Source of the DNA: an uncultured Pelagibacteraceae bacterium
GTDB lineage: Bacteria > Pseudomonadota > Alphaproteobacteria > Pelagibacterales > Pelagibacteraceae
DNA: 64,000 nucleotides
Assembly (NCBI GenBank): GCA_902597175.1
Contig: CACJWN010000002.1
Location: forward strand, 62,001-126,000
Reading direction: 5' to 3'
Part shown: positions 25,022 to 33,180 of the stretch, in pieces
Numbering within the stretch: the first letter of the stretch is position 1
How the letters are laid out: each line of letters opens with the position of its first letter
Position numbers and translations under genes: made by a program
The notes under the pieces: generated by a model
What the model was told of the DNA's origin: nothing
Seen by the model: the letters and a program-made list of their open reading frames with translations, nothing else
The model's database searches: none

Positions 25022-26277
25022 AAGAAAACGAAATCAGCGCTGAACAAACAATAAATCTTTTAAAAAATAATAAAAAAAATATCTCTTTTTTAGATATTAG
25101 AGAAAGAAAAGAATATGTTCATGGTTTTGCTTTTGGTTCGGTCAATTGTCCCCTCTCAAAATTTAAATATTTAATAAGAGAATTAGTTCCTGATTTAAAT
25201 ACTACACTAATACTAATTGGTTTAAAAAATAATATTCAAACAATTCAAATACAAAAAATACTCAAAAAAATGAGGTATCATAAATCGTTTATTGTAAAAG
25301 GGGATTATAAAAATTGGAAAAAACATAAATTTCCCTTTTGGGCGGGAGAATACACTTTTTCAAAAGCATTTGGTGAATGGATAGAAATTACCTCTAATAT
25401 AAAAAATTTATATGCTAAAGATCTCTATAAAATTCACAAAAAAAAACATAATTATTTACAAATTGATGCCAGACCTAAAAAAGAATTTGAAAAATTTTCT
25501 CTACCGCAATCAGTTCAATGTTCTGGAGGTGAATTACCTTGCTATATAAATAATAAAGAGAATTTAAGAAAAAATTATATTGTTCATTGTGCCGGTAGAA
25601 CAAGGAGTATTATTGCATACCAAACATTAAAGGATTTTGATTTTAATAATAAAAAATATGTTTTAAATGGTGGAACACAAAACTGGGTATTAAGTGGGTT
25701 TGACCGTAAATTTAAAAACCAATCAAAAATTAAATCTACAAAAATAAACTATAAAGATGATTTAAAATTAGCAAATAGCATTGCTAAAAAATTTCAGATC
25801 CCATTAACTCAGATAAAAAGCAAAAACACTAACTTACATAATTTTCAAATTCATTCTGAAATTAAAAATTTTAAAAAAATAGCTGGTTGGAAACAAGTTA
25901 ATGCAACGACACTAATACAAAGTACTGATAAATTTATATCATCAACAAATACTAAAGTTTTAATATTTTCTAACATTCCAAGTTCAGCTGTTTTTACTGT
26001 TATATGGTTGAGGCGAATGGGTTACCAAGCTATATGGCAGAAAAGTAATGCTCGTAAAATTAAAAAAACTTATAAATTAACAAAATCTGATCCCACTTAT
26101 TTCTTTCCAAAAAGGCACCTTGGAAACAAATCTGACTCGAAAGGCTATTTAAATTGGGAGCATACTTTAATACCAACAATTAAAAAATGGGGTTGTAAAA
26201 ATCCATGGGTATCTGCAAATCAAAAAAACTTAAGCAAAGTTCAACATTCATTGTATAAGATTTATAAAAATTTCTAA
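25000..26277 (+). CDS. Multi-domain rhodanese-like protein
   Basis: This 425-aa cytoplasmic protein contains rhodanese-like domains. Domain 1 (about residues 10-110, 'NISFLDIRERKEYVHGFAFGSVN') lacks a Cys in its active-site loop. Domain 2 (about 135-235, 'YLQIDARPKKEFEKFSLPQSVQ') has the loop 'VHCAGRTRSIIAY', with Cys and two Arg, so it may carry sulfur. A third half-like segment (about 275-360) contains 'VLIFSNIPSSAVFTVIWLRRMGYQA', which looks like a decayed rhodanese loop. Multi-domain sulfurtransferases often pass persulfide sulfur or detoxify thiols. It overlaps the hydrolase gene by 22 nt. Its link to the carboxylate genes is unclear. Confidence 0.75.
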   Translation: MDKKSILKENEISAEQTINLLKNNKKNISFLDIRERKEYVHGFAFGSVNCPLSKFKYLIRELVPDLNTTLILIGLKNNIQTIQIQKILKKMRYHKSFIVKGDYKNWKKHKFPFWAGEYTFSKAFGEWIEITSNIKNLYAKDLYKIHKKKHNYLQIDARPKKEFEKFSLPQSVQCSGGELPCYINNKENLRKNYIVHCAGRTRSIIAYQTLKDFDFNNKKYVLNGGTQNWVLSGFDRKFKNQSKIKSTKINYKDDLKLANSIAKKFQIPLTQIKSKNTNLHNFQIHSEIKNFKKIAGWKQVNATTLIQSTDKFISSTNTKVLIFSNIPSSAVFTVIWLRRMGYQAIWQKSNARKIKKTYKLTKSDPTYFFPKRHLGNKSDSKGYLNWEHTLIPTIKKWGCKNPWVSANQKNLSKVQHSLYKIYKNF

Positions 26278-26365
26278 GTGATTTAAATTATTGTAATTTT
26301 TCAGCAACCTCATTGGGTAAAAATCTTCTTTATTATTGTAATAAGCTTATATATCTTAATTTCTT

Positions 26366-27130
26366 ATGATTTTAGGCTTTATTGGAACAGGAAAAATATC
26401 TTCTTCTATTATTTATGGTATTTTTAAATCTAAATTAAAAGTTAAGAAGATTTATATATCTTCAAGAAACGCTAAAATATCAAATAAACTAAAAAAAAAA
26501 TTTAGGTTAATTCAAGTAGTAAAAAATAATCAAGAAATAATAGATAAATCTTCTGTAATTTTTTTAGGTATAACGCCAAATGTAGGAAATAAAATTTTAC
26601 ATAAACTCTCTTTTTCAAAACATAAGAAAATAATAAGTCTTATATCTACAATTAATTTAATTAAGTTAAAAAAAATTATAAATAATAAGAATATAGTAAG
26701 AGCTATTCCTTTACCTCCAATAGAGATTAAAAAGGGCCCAATAATTATTTGTCCTCCAAGTAAATTTGCAAAGAATATTTTTAAACACTTAGGCAACGTT
26801 TTAGAAATTAAAAATGAAAAACTAAGTTATAAGTTTTGGTCAACTGCATCTTTGATGGCTGCTTATTATGAAATTTTGAACACAAGTTCTAAATGGCTTG
26901 TTAAAAAGGGGATCAATAAAAAATTTGCTGACACTTATGTAGCTGAATTGTTTTTCGCTTTAAGTCAGGATGCTCTTAATAAATCATCTCAAGGATTTAA
27001 AAAACTCGTAGCGGACTCACAAACCCCAAAAGGCTTAAATATGCAGGTTCTTAATGAATTGAAAAAAGGAAAATTCTTTACTAAGTTCTCCAAAGCTCTT
27101 GAAAATGTAAATAAAAGAGTGAGTAAGTAA
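26366..27130 (+). CDS. Pyrroline-5-carboxylate reductase-like protein (ProC family)
   Basis: This 254-aa protein has an N-terminal Rossmann motif 'LGFIGTGKISSSIIYGIF' and the ProC pattern 'SSVIFLGITPNVGNKIL' (about residue 65), 'IVRAIPLPPIEIKKGP' (about 115) and a C-terminal helical region. ProC reduces pyrroline-5-carboxylate to proline. Here 'RAMPN' of true ProC is replaced by 'RAIPLPP', so the substrate may differ, and related proteins act on other cyclic imines. It ends 3 nt before livH, so it is probably co-transcribed with the Liv transporter. The 88-bp gap before it contains a direct repeat (ATTATTGTAAT at 26287 and 26332) but no clear promoter. Confidence 0.75.
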   Translation: MILGFIGTGKISSSIIYGIFKSKLKVKKIYISSRNAKISNKLKKKFRLIQVVKNNQEIIDKSSVIFLGITPNVGNKILHKLSFSKHKKIISLISTINLIKLKKIINNKNIVRAIPLPPIEIKKGPIIICPPSKFAKNIFKHLGNVLEIKNEKLSYKFWSTASLMAAYYEILNTSSKWLVKKGINKKFADTYVAELFFALSQDALNKSSQGFKKLVADSQTPKGLNMQVLNELKKGKFFTKFSKALENVNKRVSK

Positions 27131-27133
27131 ATC

Positions 27134-28045
27134 ATGGAATATTTTATACAACAATTAGTTAATGGGATTACTTTAGGTTCAATTTATGGACTTATAGCAA
27201 TTGGTTACACCATGGTTTATGGAATTATTGGAATGATTAATTTTGCTCATGGAGATATTTTTATGATCGGAGCTTTTGTTGCTTTAATTTCATTTATAAT
27301 CTTTGGTTTAACTGGAGTGGCACTACCAATTATTTTACTTTTAGTTTTACTTATAGCTATGCTTTTCACAGCTTGTTATGGATGGACTGTTGAAAAATTA
27401 GCTTATAAACCATTAAGAGGATCTTTCAGATTAGCTCCACTTATTTCTGCATTAGGTATGTCAATTGTTTTACAAAACTATGTTCAAGTAGCTCAAGGAG
27501 CTAGAGTAAAGCCTATGCAGCCGTTGATAAGTGGTGGTTTGGAATTTTTTAAAAATTCTGAGTTTATTGTTACAGTTAGTTATCTTCAAATTTTTATCGT
27601 TATCTTAACAATAATTTTAATGGGTATTTTTACTTATCTAATTACAAAAACAGATTTAGGAAGAGCTCAGAGAGCTTGTGAACAAGATAGAACAATGACA
27701 GCATTACTAGGAATTAATGTTGATAGAACAATATCTATAACGTTTATCATTGGATCTTCATTAGCTTCAGTAGCTGGAATGATGTTTGTTCTTTATTACG
27801 GTGTAATTGATTTTTATATTGGGTTTTTAGCAGGGATAAAAGCTTTTACCGCTGCAGTGCTAGGTGGAATTGGTTCTTTGCCTGGAGCAATGTTAGGTGG
27901 ATTGTTAATTGGTTTAATTGAAACAATGTGGTCTGGATATGTTTCAATAGAATACAAAGATGTTGCAGCTTTTAGTGTTCTAATTATAGTTTTAATTTTC
28001 TTTCCAACTGGATTTCTTGGAAAACCTGATATCGAGAAAGTTTAA
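27134..28045 (+). CDS. livH: Branched-chain amino-acid-type ABC transporter permease LivH
   Basis: This 303-aa permease has eight or more membrane segments. The typical LivH start 'FIQQLVNGITLGSIYGLIAIGYTMVYGIIGMINFAHGD' is cut short here only for quotation; the 'GMINFAHGDIFMIGAF' loop and the C-terminal 'AAVLGGIGSLPGAMLGG' loop that contacts the ATPase are both present. It forms the membrane channel together with LivM. The start is 3 nt after the ProC-like gene, and the stop overlaps livM by one base (TAATG). HAAT-family systems import branched-chain or other amino acids, amides and urea; the specificity depends on the binding protein. Confidence 0.95.
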   Translation: MEYFIQQLVNGITLGSIYGLIAIGYTMVYGIIGMINFAHGDIFMIGAFVALISFIIFGLTGVALPIILLLVLLIAMLFTACYGWTVEKLAYKPLRGSFRLAPLISALGMSIVLQNYVQVAQGARVKPMQPLISGGLEFFKNSEFIVTVSYLQIFIVILTIILMGIFTYLITKTDLGRAQRACEQDRTMTALLGINVDRTISITFIIGSSLASVAGMMFVLYYGVIDFYIGFLAGIKAFTAAVLGGIGSLPGAMLGGLLIGLIETMWSGYVSIEYKDVAAFSVLIIVLIFFPTGFLGKPDIEKV

Positions 28046-29313
28046 TGGAAAAGAAAGATATCATTCAGTCATTTAAAGATAGTTTATTTACAGGCTTTAT
28101 CGCTTTAGCTTTGTTTGGTCCGATAGTTGGTCTTAGAACTGCATCAAAAGGAGAAGGTTTATTTATTACTCCTCAATGGGGTGTCGTTTTTTTATTAGTT
28201 GGACTTTGTATTTTGGGAAGATTTTTAATCAATTTAAATTCAGCTAGAACAACTGAATTTACTATTTTTTCAAAGTTAGCCTCTAAATTTTCAGCCATAA
28301 CAGAGGATAAAGCAAAACACTTTGCAATTACCGCAATTTTGTTTGCTGTTGTATTTCCTTTTTTACCTTTCACTGACAGATATTTTATGGATGTAGCAAT
28401 AATGATTTTAACTTACATCATGCTTGGTTGGGGATTAAATATCGTAGTTGGTTTGGCTGGTCTTCTTGACTTAGGCTATGTAGCTTTCTATGCAGTTGGT
28501 GCATATTCTTATGCGTTGATCGCCACAACATTCGGTTGGTCTTTTTGGATTTGTTTACCGTTAGCAGGATTGTTTGCAGCTTTTTTTGGAATTTTACTTG
28601 GCTTTCCTGTTTTGAGATTAAGAGGAGATTATCTTGCAATTGTTACTTTAGGATTTGGAGAAATTATAAGAATTATTTTGATCAATTGGTATGAAGTAAC
28701 AAACGGTCCTGATGGTATCACTGGAATACCACGGCCATCTTTTTTTGGATTACCTTTTAAAAGATCTCCAGATGAGGGAGAAACAAGTTTTCACTTGTTT
28801 TTCAATCTTGAATATTCAACAATGCACCGAATAATATTTTTATACTATTTAATTTTAGTTTTAGCCTTAATTACAAATTACTTTACATTGAAAATAAGAA
28901 AACTTCCTGTTGGTAGAGCATGGGAAGCTTTAAGAGAAGATGAGATCGCATGTAAATCATTAGGCGTAAACCCTACAAACACAAAACTAACTGCTTTTGC
29001 AATTGGAGCTATGTTCGGTGGTTTTGCTGGTTCATTTTTTGCAACACGTCAAGCATTTATAAGTCCAGAAAGTTTTACATTTATTGAGTCAGCAATCATT
29101 GTTGCAATTGTTGTATTAGGTGGTATGGGCTCACAAACTGGAGTAGTTCTAGCATCAATTTTCTTAATTGGAATTACGGAAATGTTTAGGGATTTAGAAC
29201 AATATAGAATGATCGCTTTTGGTGGAGCGATGGTTTTAATTATGGTGTTTAAACCAAAAGGAATTTTAGCGAATAGAAAGCCGACTATCCTTATGCACGG
29301 AGATAAGAAATGA
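28045..29313 (+). CDS. livM: Branched-chain amino-acid-type ABC transporter permease LivM
   Basis: This is the 422-aa second permease of the Liv-type transporter. The N-terminal ~100 residues are an extra segment with two hydrophobic helices, as in long LivM forms. The core begins near residue 115 with 'MLGWGLNIVVGLAGLLDLGYVAFYAVGAY', recognisable from 'VGLAGLLDLGYVAFYA'. The ATPase-contact loop reads 'REDEIACKSLGVNPTNTKL', and 'IVVLGGMGSQTGVVLAS' follows near the C-terminus. It overlaps livG by ATGA. Confidence 0.95.
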   Translation: MEKKDIIQSFKDSLFTGFIALALFGPIVGLRTASKGEGLFITPQWGVVFLLVGLCILGRFLINLNSARTTEFTIFSKLASKFSAITEDKAKHFAITAILFAVVFPFLPFTDRYFMDVAIMILTYIMLGWGLNIVVGLAGLLDLGYVAFYAVGAYSYALIATTFGWSFWICLPLAGLFAAFFGILLGFPVLRLRGDYLAIVTLGFGEIIRIILINWYEVTNGPDGITGIPRPSFFGLPFKRSPDEGETSFHLFFNLEYSTMHRIIFLYYLILVLALITNYFTLKIRKLPVGRAWEALREDEIACKSLGVNPTNTKLTAFAIGAMFGGFAGSFFATRQAFISPESFTFIESAIIVAIVVLGGMGSQTGVVLASIFLIGITEMFRDLEQYRMIAFGGAMVLIMVFKPKGILANRKPTILMHGDKK

Positions 29314-30101
29314 GCAATTTACTTTCAGTTGAAAATTTGACAATGAAATTTGGTGGTTTGACCGCAATTGATGATTTAAGTTTTGATGCAAAAAATAATC
29401 AAATTACTTCTATCATTGGACCTAACGGTGCAGGAAAAACTACTGTATTTAATTGTCTAACTGGATTTTATAAGCCAACAAACGGTCAAATGTTCTTACA
29501 CAAAGAAGAGAGCAAAATTTCATTAAGAAAATATACAGACTTCAAAATTGCTTATGTAGCTAAGGTAGCTAGAACTTTTCAAAATATAAGATTATTTCCA
29601 GCAATGTCAGTTCTTGAAAACTTGTTAGTTGCTCAACACAATAAATTAATGGTTGCCTCAGGTTATTCACTATATGGTTTGCTAAACCTTAAAACCTATA
29701 GAGACAAAGAACAGCTAGCAGTTGATAAAGCAAAATATTGGTTAGATATCATTGGTTTAACTCATCGAGCGGATGATAATGCTGGAGATCTGCCTTATGG
29801 CGATCAAAGAAAATTAGAAATTGTTCGTGCAATGTGTATTGAACCAAGGTTATTATGTTTAGATGAACCTGCTGCTGGATTAAATCCAAGAGAATCTGCT
29901 GAATTAAATAAATTATTAAAATTTATTAAAACGGAAAAGCAAACAGGTATATTATTAATTGAACACGATATGAGTGTAGTAATGGGGATCTCAGACCATG
30001 TTGTTGTTTTGAATTACGGTAAAAAAATATTTGAAGGCACAGCAGATCAAACTAAAAATAGCAAAGAGGTTATTGAAGCTTACCTAGGAGTGGATGAATA
30101 A
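29310..30101 (+). CDS. livG: ABC transporter ATP-binding protein LivG
   Basis: This 263-aa ATPase of the Liv-type importer has Walker A 'GPNGAGKTT' near residue 38, a variant signature 'LPYGDQRKLEIVRAM' near 168, and Walker B with the family-typical 'LLCLDEPAAGLNPRES' near 185. The H-loop is 'LLIEHDMSVVM'. The insertion with 'ARTFQNIRLFPAMSVLENL' is characteristic of LivG. It overlaps livM at its start and livF at its end by one base each way (ATGA, TAATG), so the four genes are translationally linked. Confidence 0.95.
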   Translation: MSNLLSVENLTMKFGGLTAIDDLSFDAKNNQITSIIGPNGAGKTTVFNCLTGFYKPTNGQMFLHKEESKISLRKYTDFKIAYVAKVARTFQNIRLFPAMSVLENLLVAQHNKLMVASGYSLYGLLNLKTYRDKEQLAVDKAKYWLDIIGLTHRADDNAGDLPYGDQRKLEIVRAMCIEPRLLCLDEPAAGLNPRESAELNKLLKFIKTEKQTGILLIEHDMSVVMGISDHVVVLNYGKKIFEGTADQTKNSKEVIEAYLGVDE

Positions 30102-30820
30102 TGCTTAAAATTTCTAATGTGGAAACATTTTATGGAAAGATACAGGCTTTGAGAGGAGTTGATCTTGATGTGAATGATGGTGAAATCGTCTCTTTAATTG
30201 GCTCTAATGGAGCAGGTAAATCAACTTTGCTAATGACTATTAGCGGGGTGAATAAAGCTAAAAGAGGAAATATAGTTTTCAACGGTGAAAATATTGAGAA
30301 CAAACAGCCCCACAAAATCGTTGATATGGGTATTTGTCAAGTACCTGAGGGAAGACGAATTTTTTCAAGATTAACAGTAGAAGAAAATTTAAGATTAGGA
30401 GCTCATGCCAACGAAAAAGGTAAATATTTTGAAAATGATATAAAGGAAGTTTATGATTTATTTCCTGTTTTAAGTGATAGAAAAACACAGAGAGGTGGAA
30501 CTCTTTCAGGCGGAGAACAACAAATGCTTGCAATCGGTAGAGCATTAATGAGTAAGCCAAAAGTTTTGTTATTAGATGAACCATCTTTGGGCATAGCCCC
30601 TAAATTAGTTAATCAAATATTTATTTCTATTAAGAATATTAATAAGGAAAAAAATGTTACAATTTTTTTAGTAGAGCAAAATGCTAAAAAAGCTTTGGAG
30701 CTTGCTGATCGTGCATATGTATTAGTTAATGGCAAGGTTACCATTAGGGGTTCTGGTCAAGAACTTCTTAAAAATAAAGATATTCAAGCTGCCTACCTCG
30801 AGGGTGGGGTTAAAAATTAA
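30101..30820 (+). CDS. livF: ABC transporter ATP-binding protein LivF
   Basis: This 239-aa second ATPase of the Liv-type importer has Walker A 'GSNGAGKST' near residue 38, the LivF-typical 'VPEGRRIFSRLTVEENL' near 85, the signature 'LSGGEQQMLAIGRALM' near 142 and Walker B 'LLLDEPSLGIAP' near 162. A weak GTTAA-AAA-TTAAC hairpin with a short T-run overlaps its stop codon (30810-30828) and could reduce read-through into the binding-protein gene 83 bp downstream. Confidence 0.95.
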   Translation: MLKISNVETFYGKIQALRGVDLDVNDGEIVSLIGSNGAGKSTLLMTISGVNKAKRGNIVFNGENIENKQPHKIVDMGICQVPEGRRIFSRLTVEENLRLGAHANEKGKYFENDIKEVYDLFPVLSDRKTQRGGTLSGGEQQMLAIGRALMSKPKVLLLDEPSLGIAPKLVNQIFISIKNINKEKNVTIFLVEQNAKKALELADRAYVLVNGKVTIRGSGQELLKNKDIQAAYLEGGVKN

Positions 30821-30903
30821 CATTTTTTCGTATTTACAAGTCTCAAATTTACGTGTTCAATATTAACTATTAATTAATTAATTAACAAACAAAGGAAAAT
30901 ATA

Positions 30904-32007
30904 ATGTTTAGAACTTTAAATAAATTTCTTTCATTAATTGCCGCTTCGTTAATGTTAGCAACTGTGTCAGCTAAAGCTGATGTTGTTGTTGCATCTGCTG
31001 GACCAATGTCTGGTCAGTACGCTTCATTTGGTTCTCAGTTAAAAGCTGGTGCTGAAATGTGGTTAAAGCACGTTAATAAAAAAGGTGGAATTAATGGCGA
31101 GAAAGTTAAATTAGAAATCGGAGATGATGCTTGCGATCCTAAACAAGCTGTTGCTGTAGCCAACAAATTTGCTGGTCAAGGCGTAGCTTATGTTGCAGGT
31201 CACTTCTGCTCTGGTTCTTCAATTCCAGCTTCTGCGGTTTACAACGAAGAAGGAATTATACAAGTTTCACCAGCTTCAACAAATCCAGCGTTAACGGATA
31301 AAGGTGGTAAATATACTTTTAGAGTTTGTGGTCGAGATGATCAGCAAGGTGAAGTTGCTGGTAAATTCTTAGCTGACAACTACAAAGGTAAAAAAGTAGC
31401 TATCCTTCATGATAAAACTGCTTACGGAAAAGGTTTAGCAGATGCGACGAGAAAAAATATGAAGAAAGCTGGCCTTAAAGAAGCTATGTACGAAGCTTAT
31501 ACAGCAGGTGAAAAAGATTACTCTGCTTTAGTTTCAAAACTTAAATCTAATAACATCGATGCAGTTTATCTTGGTGGTTACCACACAGAAGGTGGTTTGA
31601 TCGTAAGACAAATGAGAGACCAAGGTATGAAAACTAAATTAATCAGTGGTGACGCTTTAGTTACAGCTGAATATTGGGATATTACAGGTGATGCAGGTGA
31701 AGGTACGTTAATGACCTTCTCTCCAGATCCAAGAAATAATCCTGCGGCTGCAGATGTTGTAAAAGAATTTAAAGCTGCTGGTATTGAACCAGAAGGTTAT
31801 GTTCTTTACTCATATGCTGCGTTACAAGTATTTGAACAAGCTGCTAACCAAGCTGGATCTAACGACCCTGCTAAAGTTCTTAAAGTAATGAGAAAAGGTA
31901 AGTTTGATACTGTAATTGGTTCACTAAGCTTTGATAAAAAAGGCGACGTGAGCTTGCCAGGTTACGTATTTTATGAGTGGAGCAAAGGTAATTACAAAGA
32001 ACTGTAA
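30904..32007 (+). CDS. livJ: Branched-chain amino-acid-type ABC transporter substrate-binding protein (LivJ/LivK-like)
   Basis: This 367-aa periplasmic binding protein has a signal peptide ending near 'ATVSAKA' (residue 25). The mature part has the type-I periplasmic-binding fold with 'VASAGPMSGQYASFGSQLKAGAEMW', quoted here only as the family start 'AGPMSGQYASFG', and 'GDDACDPKQAVAVANK' and 'HFCSGSSIPASAVY' typical of LivJ/LivK. It has a good SD (AAAGGA about 10 nt before the ATG) after an 83-bp AT-rich gap, so it may have its own promoter and be expressed above the permease genes. Codon choice is strongly biased, fitting high expression. The ligand is unknown. Confidence 0.92.
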   Translation: MFRTLNKFLSLIAASLMLATVSAKADVVVASAGPMSGQYASFGSQLKAGAEMWLKHVNKKGGINGEKVKLEIGDDACDPKQAVAVANKFAGQGVAYVAGHFCSGSSIPASAVYNEEGIIQVSPASTNPALTDKGGKYTFRVCGRDDQQGEVAGKFLADNYKGKKVAILHDKTAYGKGLADATRKNMKKAGLKEAMYEAYTAGEKDYSALVSKLKSNNIDAVYLGGYHTEGGLIVRQMRDQGMKTKLISGDALVTAEYWDITGDAGEGTLMTFSPDPRNNPAAADVVKEFKAAGIEPEGYVLYSYAALQVFEQAANQAGSNDPAKVLKVMRKGKFDTVIGSLSFDKKGDVSLPGYVFYEWSKGNYKEL

Positions 32008-32027
32008 TTCAATTGCTTAACTAATTT

Positions 32028-32053
32028 AAAAGGGGGCTTAGGCCCCCTTTTTT
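32028..32053 (+). terminator. Strong rho-independent terminator after livJ
   Basis: AAAAGGGGGC pairs with GCCCCCTTTT around a TTAG loop, followed by a run of six T. It ends the ProC-Liv operon cleanly and is the strongest terminator in the window. Confidence 0.95.
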
Positions 32054-32071
32054 ATTTATAGAAAGGAATTT

Positions 32072-32407
32072 ATGGAAATAACTTATGACGATTTTAAAAA
32101 AGTACAAATTAAAGTTGGCACTGTCTTAGAGGTAAAAGTAAATGAAAAAGCAAGAAAACCTTCATTAATAGTTAAGGTAGATTTTGGAAAAGAAATAGGG
32201 ATTAAACAATCTTCAGCGCAGATTACTCACTATTACACTTCTGAAAATTTAGTAGGAAAACAAGTAATTGGAGTTTGTAATTTTCCGACAAAAAATATAG
32301 CTGGTGTTGTATCAGAAGTTTTAGTGCTTGGAGCTATAGAAAAAGACGGAAAAGTTGTCCTAGTGCACCCATCTCAGAAAACTGATAATGGTTTAGATAT
32401 TGCGTAA
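32072..32407 (+). CDS. csaA: CsaA-type tRNA-binding domain protein
   Basis: This 111-aa stand-alone tRNA-binding (EMAPII-like OB-fold) protein has the CsaA pattern 'DFKKVQIKVGTVLEVKVNEKARKP' at the start, 'GIKQSSAQITHYY' near residue 48 and 'GVCNFPTKNIAGVVSEVLVLG' near 72, so the full length agrees with CsaA. CsaA has been described as a secretion-related chaperone that also binds tRNA. It has an SD-like AGGAA just upstream, and the following membrane-protein gene starts at the next base after its stop. Confidence 0.9.
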   Translation: MEITYDDFKKVQIKVGTVLEVKVNEKARKPSLIVKVDFGKEIGIKQSSAQITHYYTSENLVGKQVIGVCNFPTKNIAGVVSEVLVLGAIEKDGKVVLVHPSQKTDNGLDIA

Positions 32408-32746
32408 ATGATATTTGCACTAAAAGCTTTACTTGCTGGATTAATTATAGCCTTCTCATCTTGGCTTGCTGGTCAAAATCCTAGGATGGCGGGTTTTATA
32501 ATTGCCTTACCCATGGCTTCATTAATTGCCATTGCCTTTGTTTACTTTGAACACAATAGTGTTGAAAAAACAATTTTGTACGCGAAAAGTATTTTAATTG
32601 CTGTACCAGTAAGCTATTTATTTTTTCTTCCTTTTTTCTTAGCTAAACAATTTAACCTTAATTTTTGGATGATCTATGGCTCTGGAATACTACTGTTAAC
32701 TTTAGGTTTTTTCATTCATAAGTATTTTGCAAATTTTTTATCATGA
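32408..32746 (+). CDS. Small four-helix membrane protein (DUF3147-like)
   Basis: This 112-aa membrane protein has four hydrophobic segments (about residues 3-20, 28-45, 56-78 and 85-105) and an 'NPRMAGFIIALPMASLIA' turn after the first. It resembles DUF3147-type small membrane proteins, but the match is from memory of pattern only. It begins directly after the csaA stop and overlaps the DUF4396 gene by ATGA, so it is in a three-gene run. The function is unknown. Confidence 0.6.
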   Translation: MIFALKALLAGLIIAFSSWLAGQNPRMAGFIIALPMASLIAIAFVYFEHNSVEKTILYAKSILIAVPVSYLFFLPFFLAKQFNLNFWMIYGSGILLLTLGFFIHKYFANFLS

Positions 32747-33180
32747 GTTCTGAAACATTTAGCTGGAGCTGTAAACATACTTGGTCTAGAAGTGCCAAAA
32801 ATACATTTTGGTGTTTACTTGGTTGCTCTATTGGTGACTTTGGAACTATTTTATTTTTTCAATTAACAAAAATTCCCTTTCCTGTTTTAGCAATAATGGT
32901 TCTAGCGATAATCAACGGAATTATTACAAGTATAATTTTAGAAACTATTATCCTATTAAGACAAAATTTTTCTTTTAAGTTAGCTTTTAAAACAGCTGTT
33001 GGTATGAGTTTAATCTCAATGGTAAGTATGGAAATTGCTATGAATGCTACTGATTATTTTCTTACAGGAGGAGCTATTTTAACTTGGTGGGTAGTGCCGA
33101 TAATGTTAGCTGTCGGTTTTGTTACCCCTTGGCCATATAATTATTGGAGACTCAAAAAATTCAACGAAGCTTGCCATTAA
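32743..33180 (+). CDS. DUF4396-family membrane protein
   Basis: This 145-aa membrane protein has a Cys/Trp-rich N-terminus 'FSWSCKHTWSRSAKNTFWC', four hydrophobic segments and a C-terminal 'VGFVTPWPYNYWRLKK', all typical of DUF4396. The family often sits near copper or redox genes; here a DUF411 protein and two cytochromes follow within 1.5 kb. It overlaps the convergent cytochrome b561 gene by 4 nt at the 3' end. The function is unknown. Confidence 0.75.
   Translation: MSSETFSWSCKHTWSRSAKNTFWCLLGCSIGDFGTILFFQLTKIPFPVLAIMVLAIINGIITSIILETIILLRQNFSFKLAFKTAVGMSLISMVSMEIAMNATDYFLTGGAILTWWVVPIMLAVGFVTPWPYNYWRLKKFNEACH

Noticed and set aside
26287-26342. Direct repeat ATTATTGTAAT, two copies 45 bp apart, before the ProC-like gene
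   Set aside because: Low-complexity AT sequence; without conservation data it is not distinguishable from chance.
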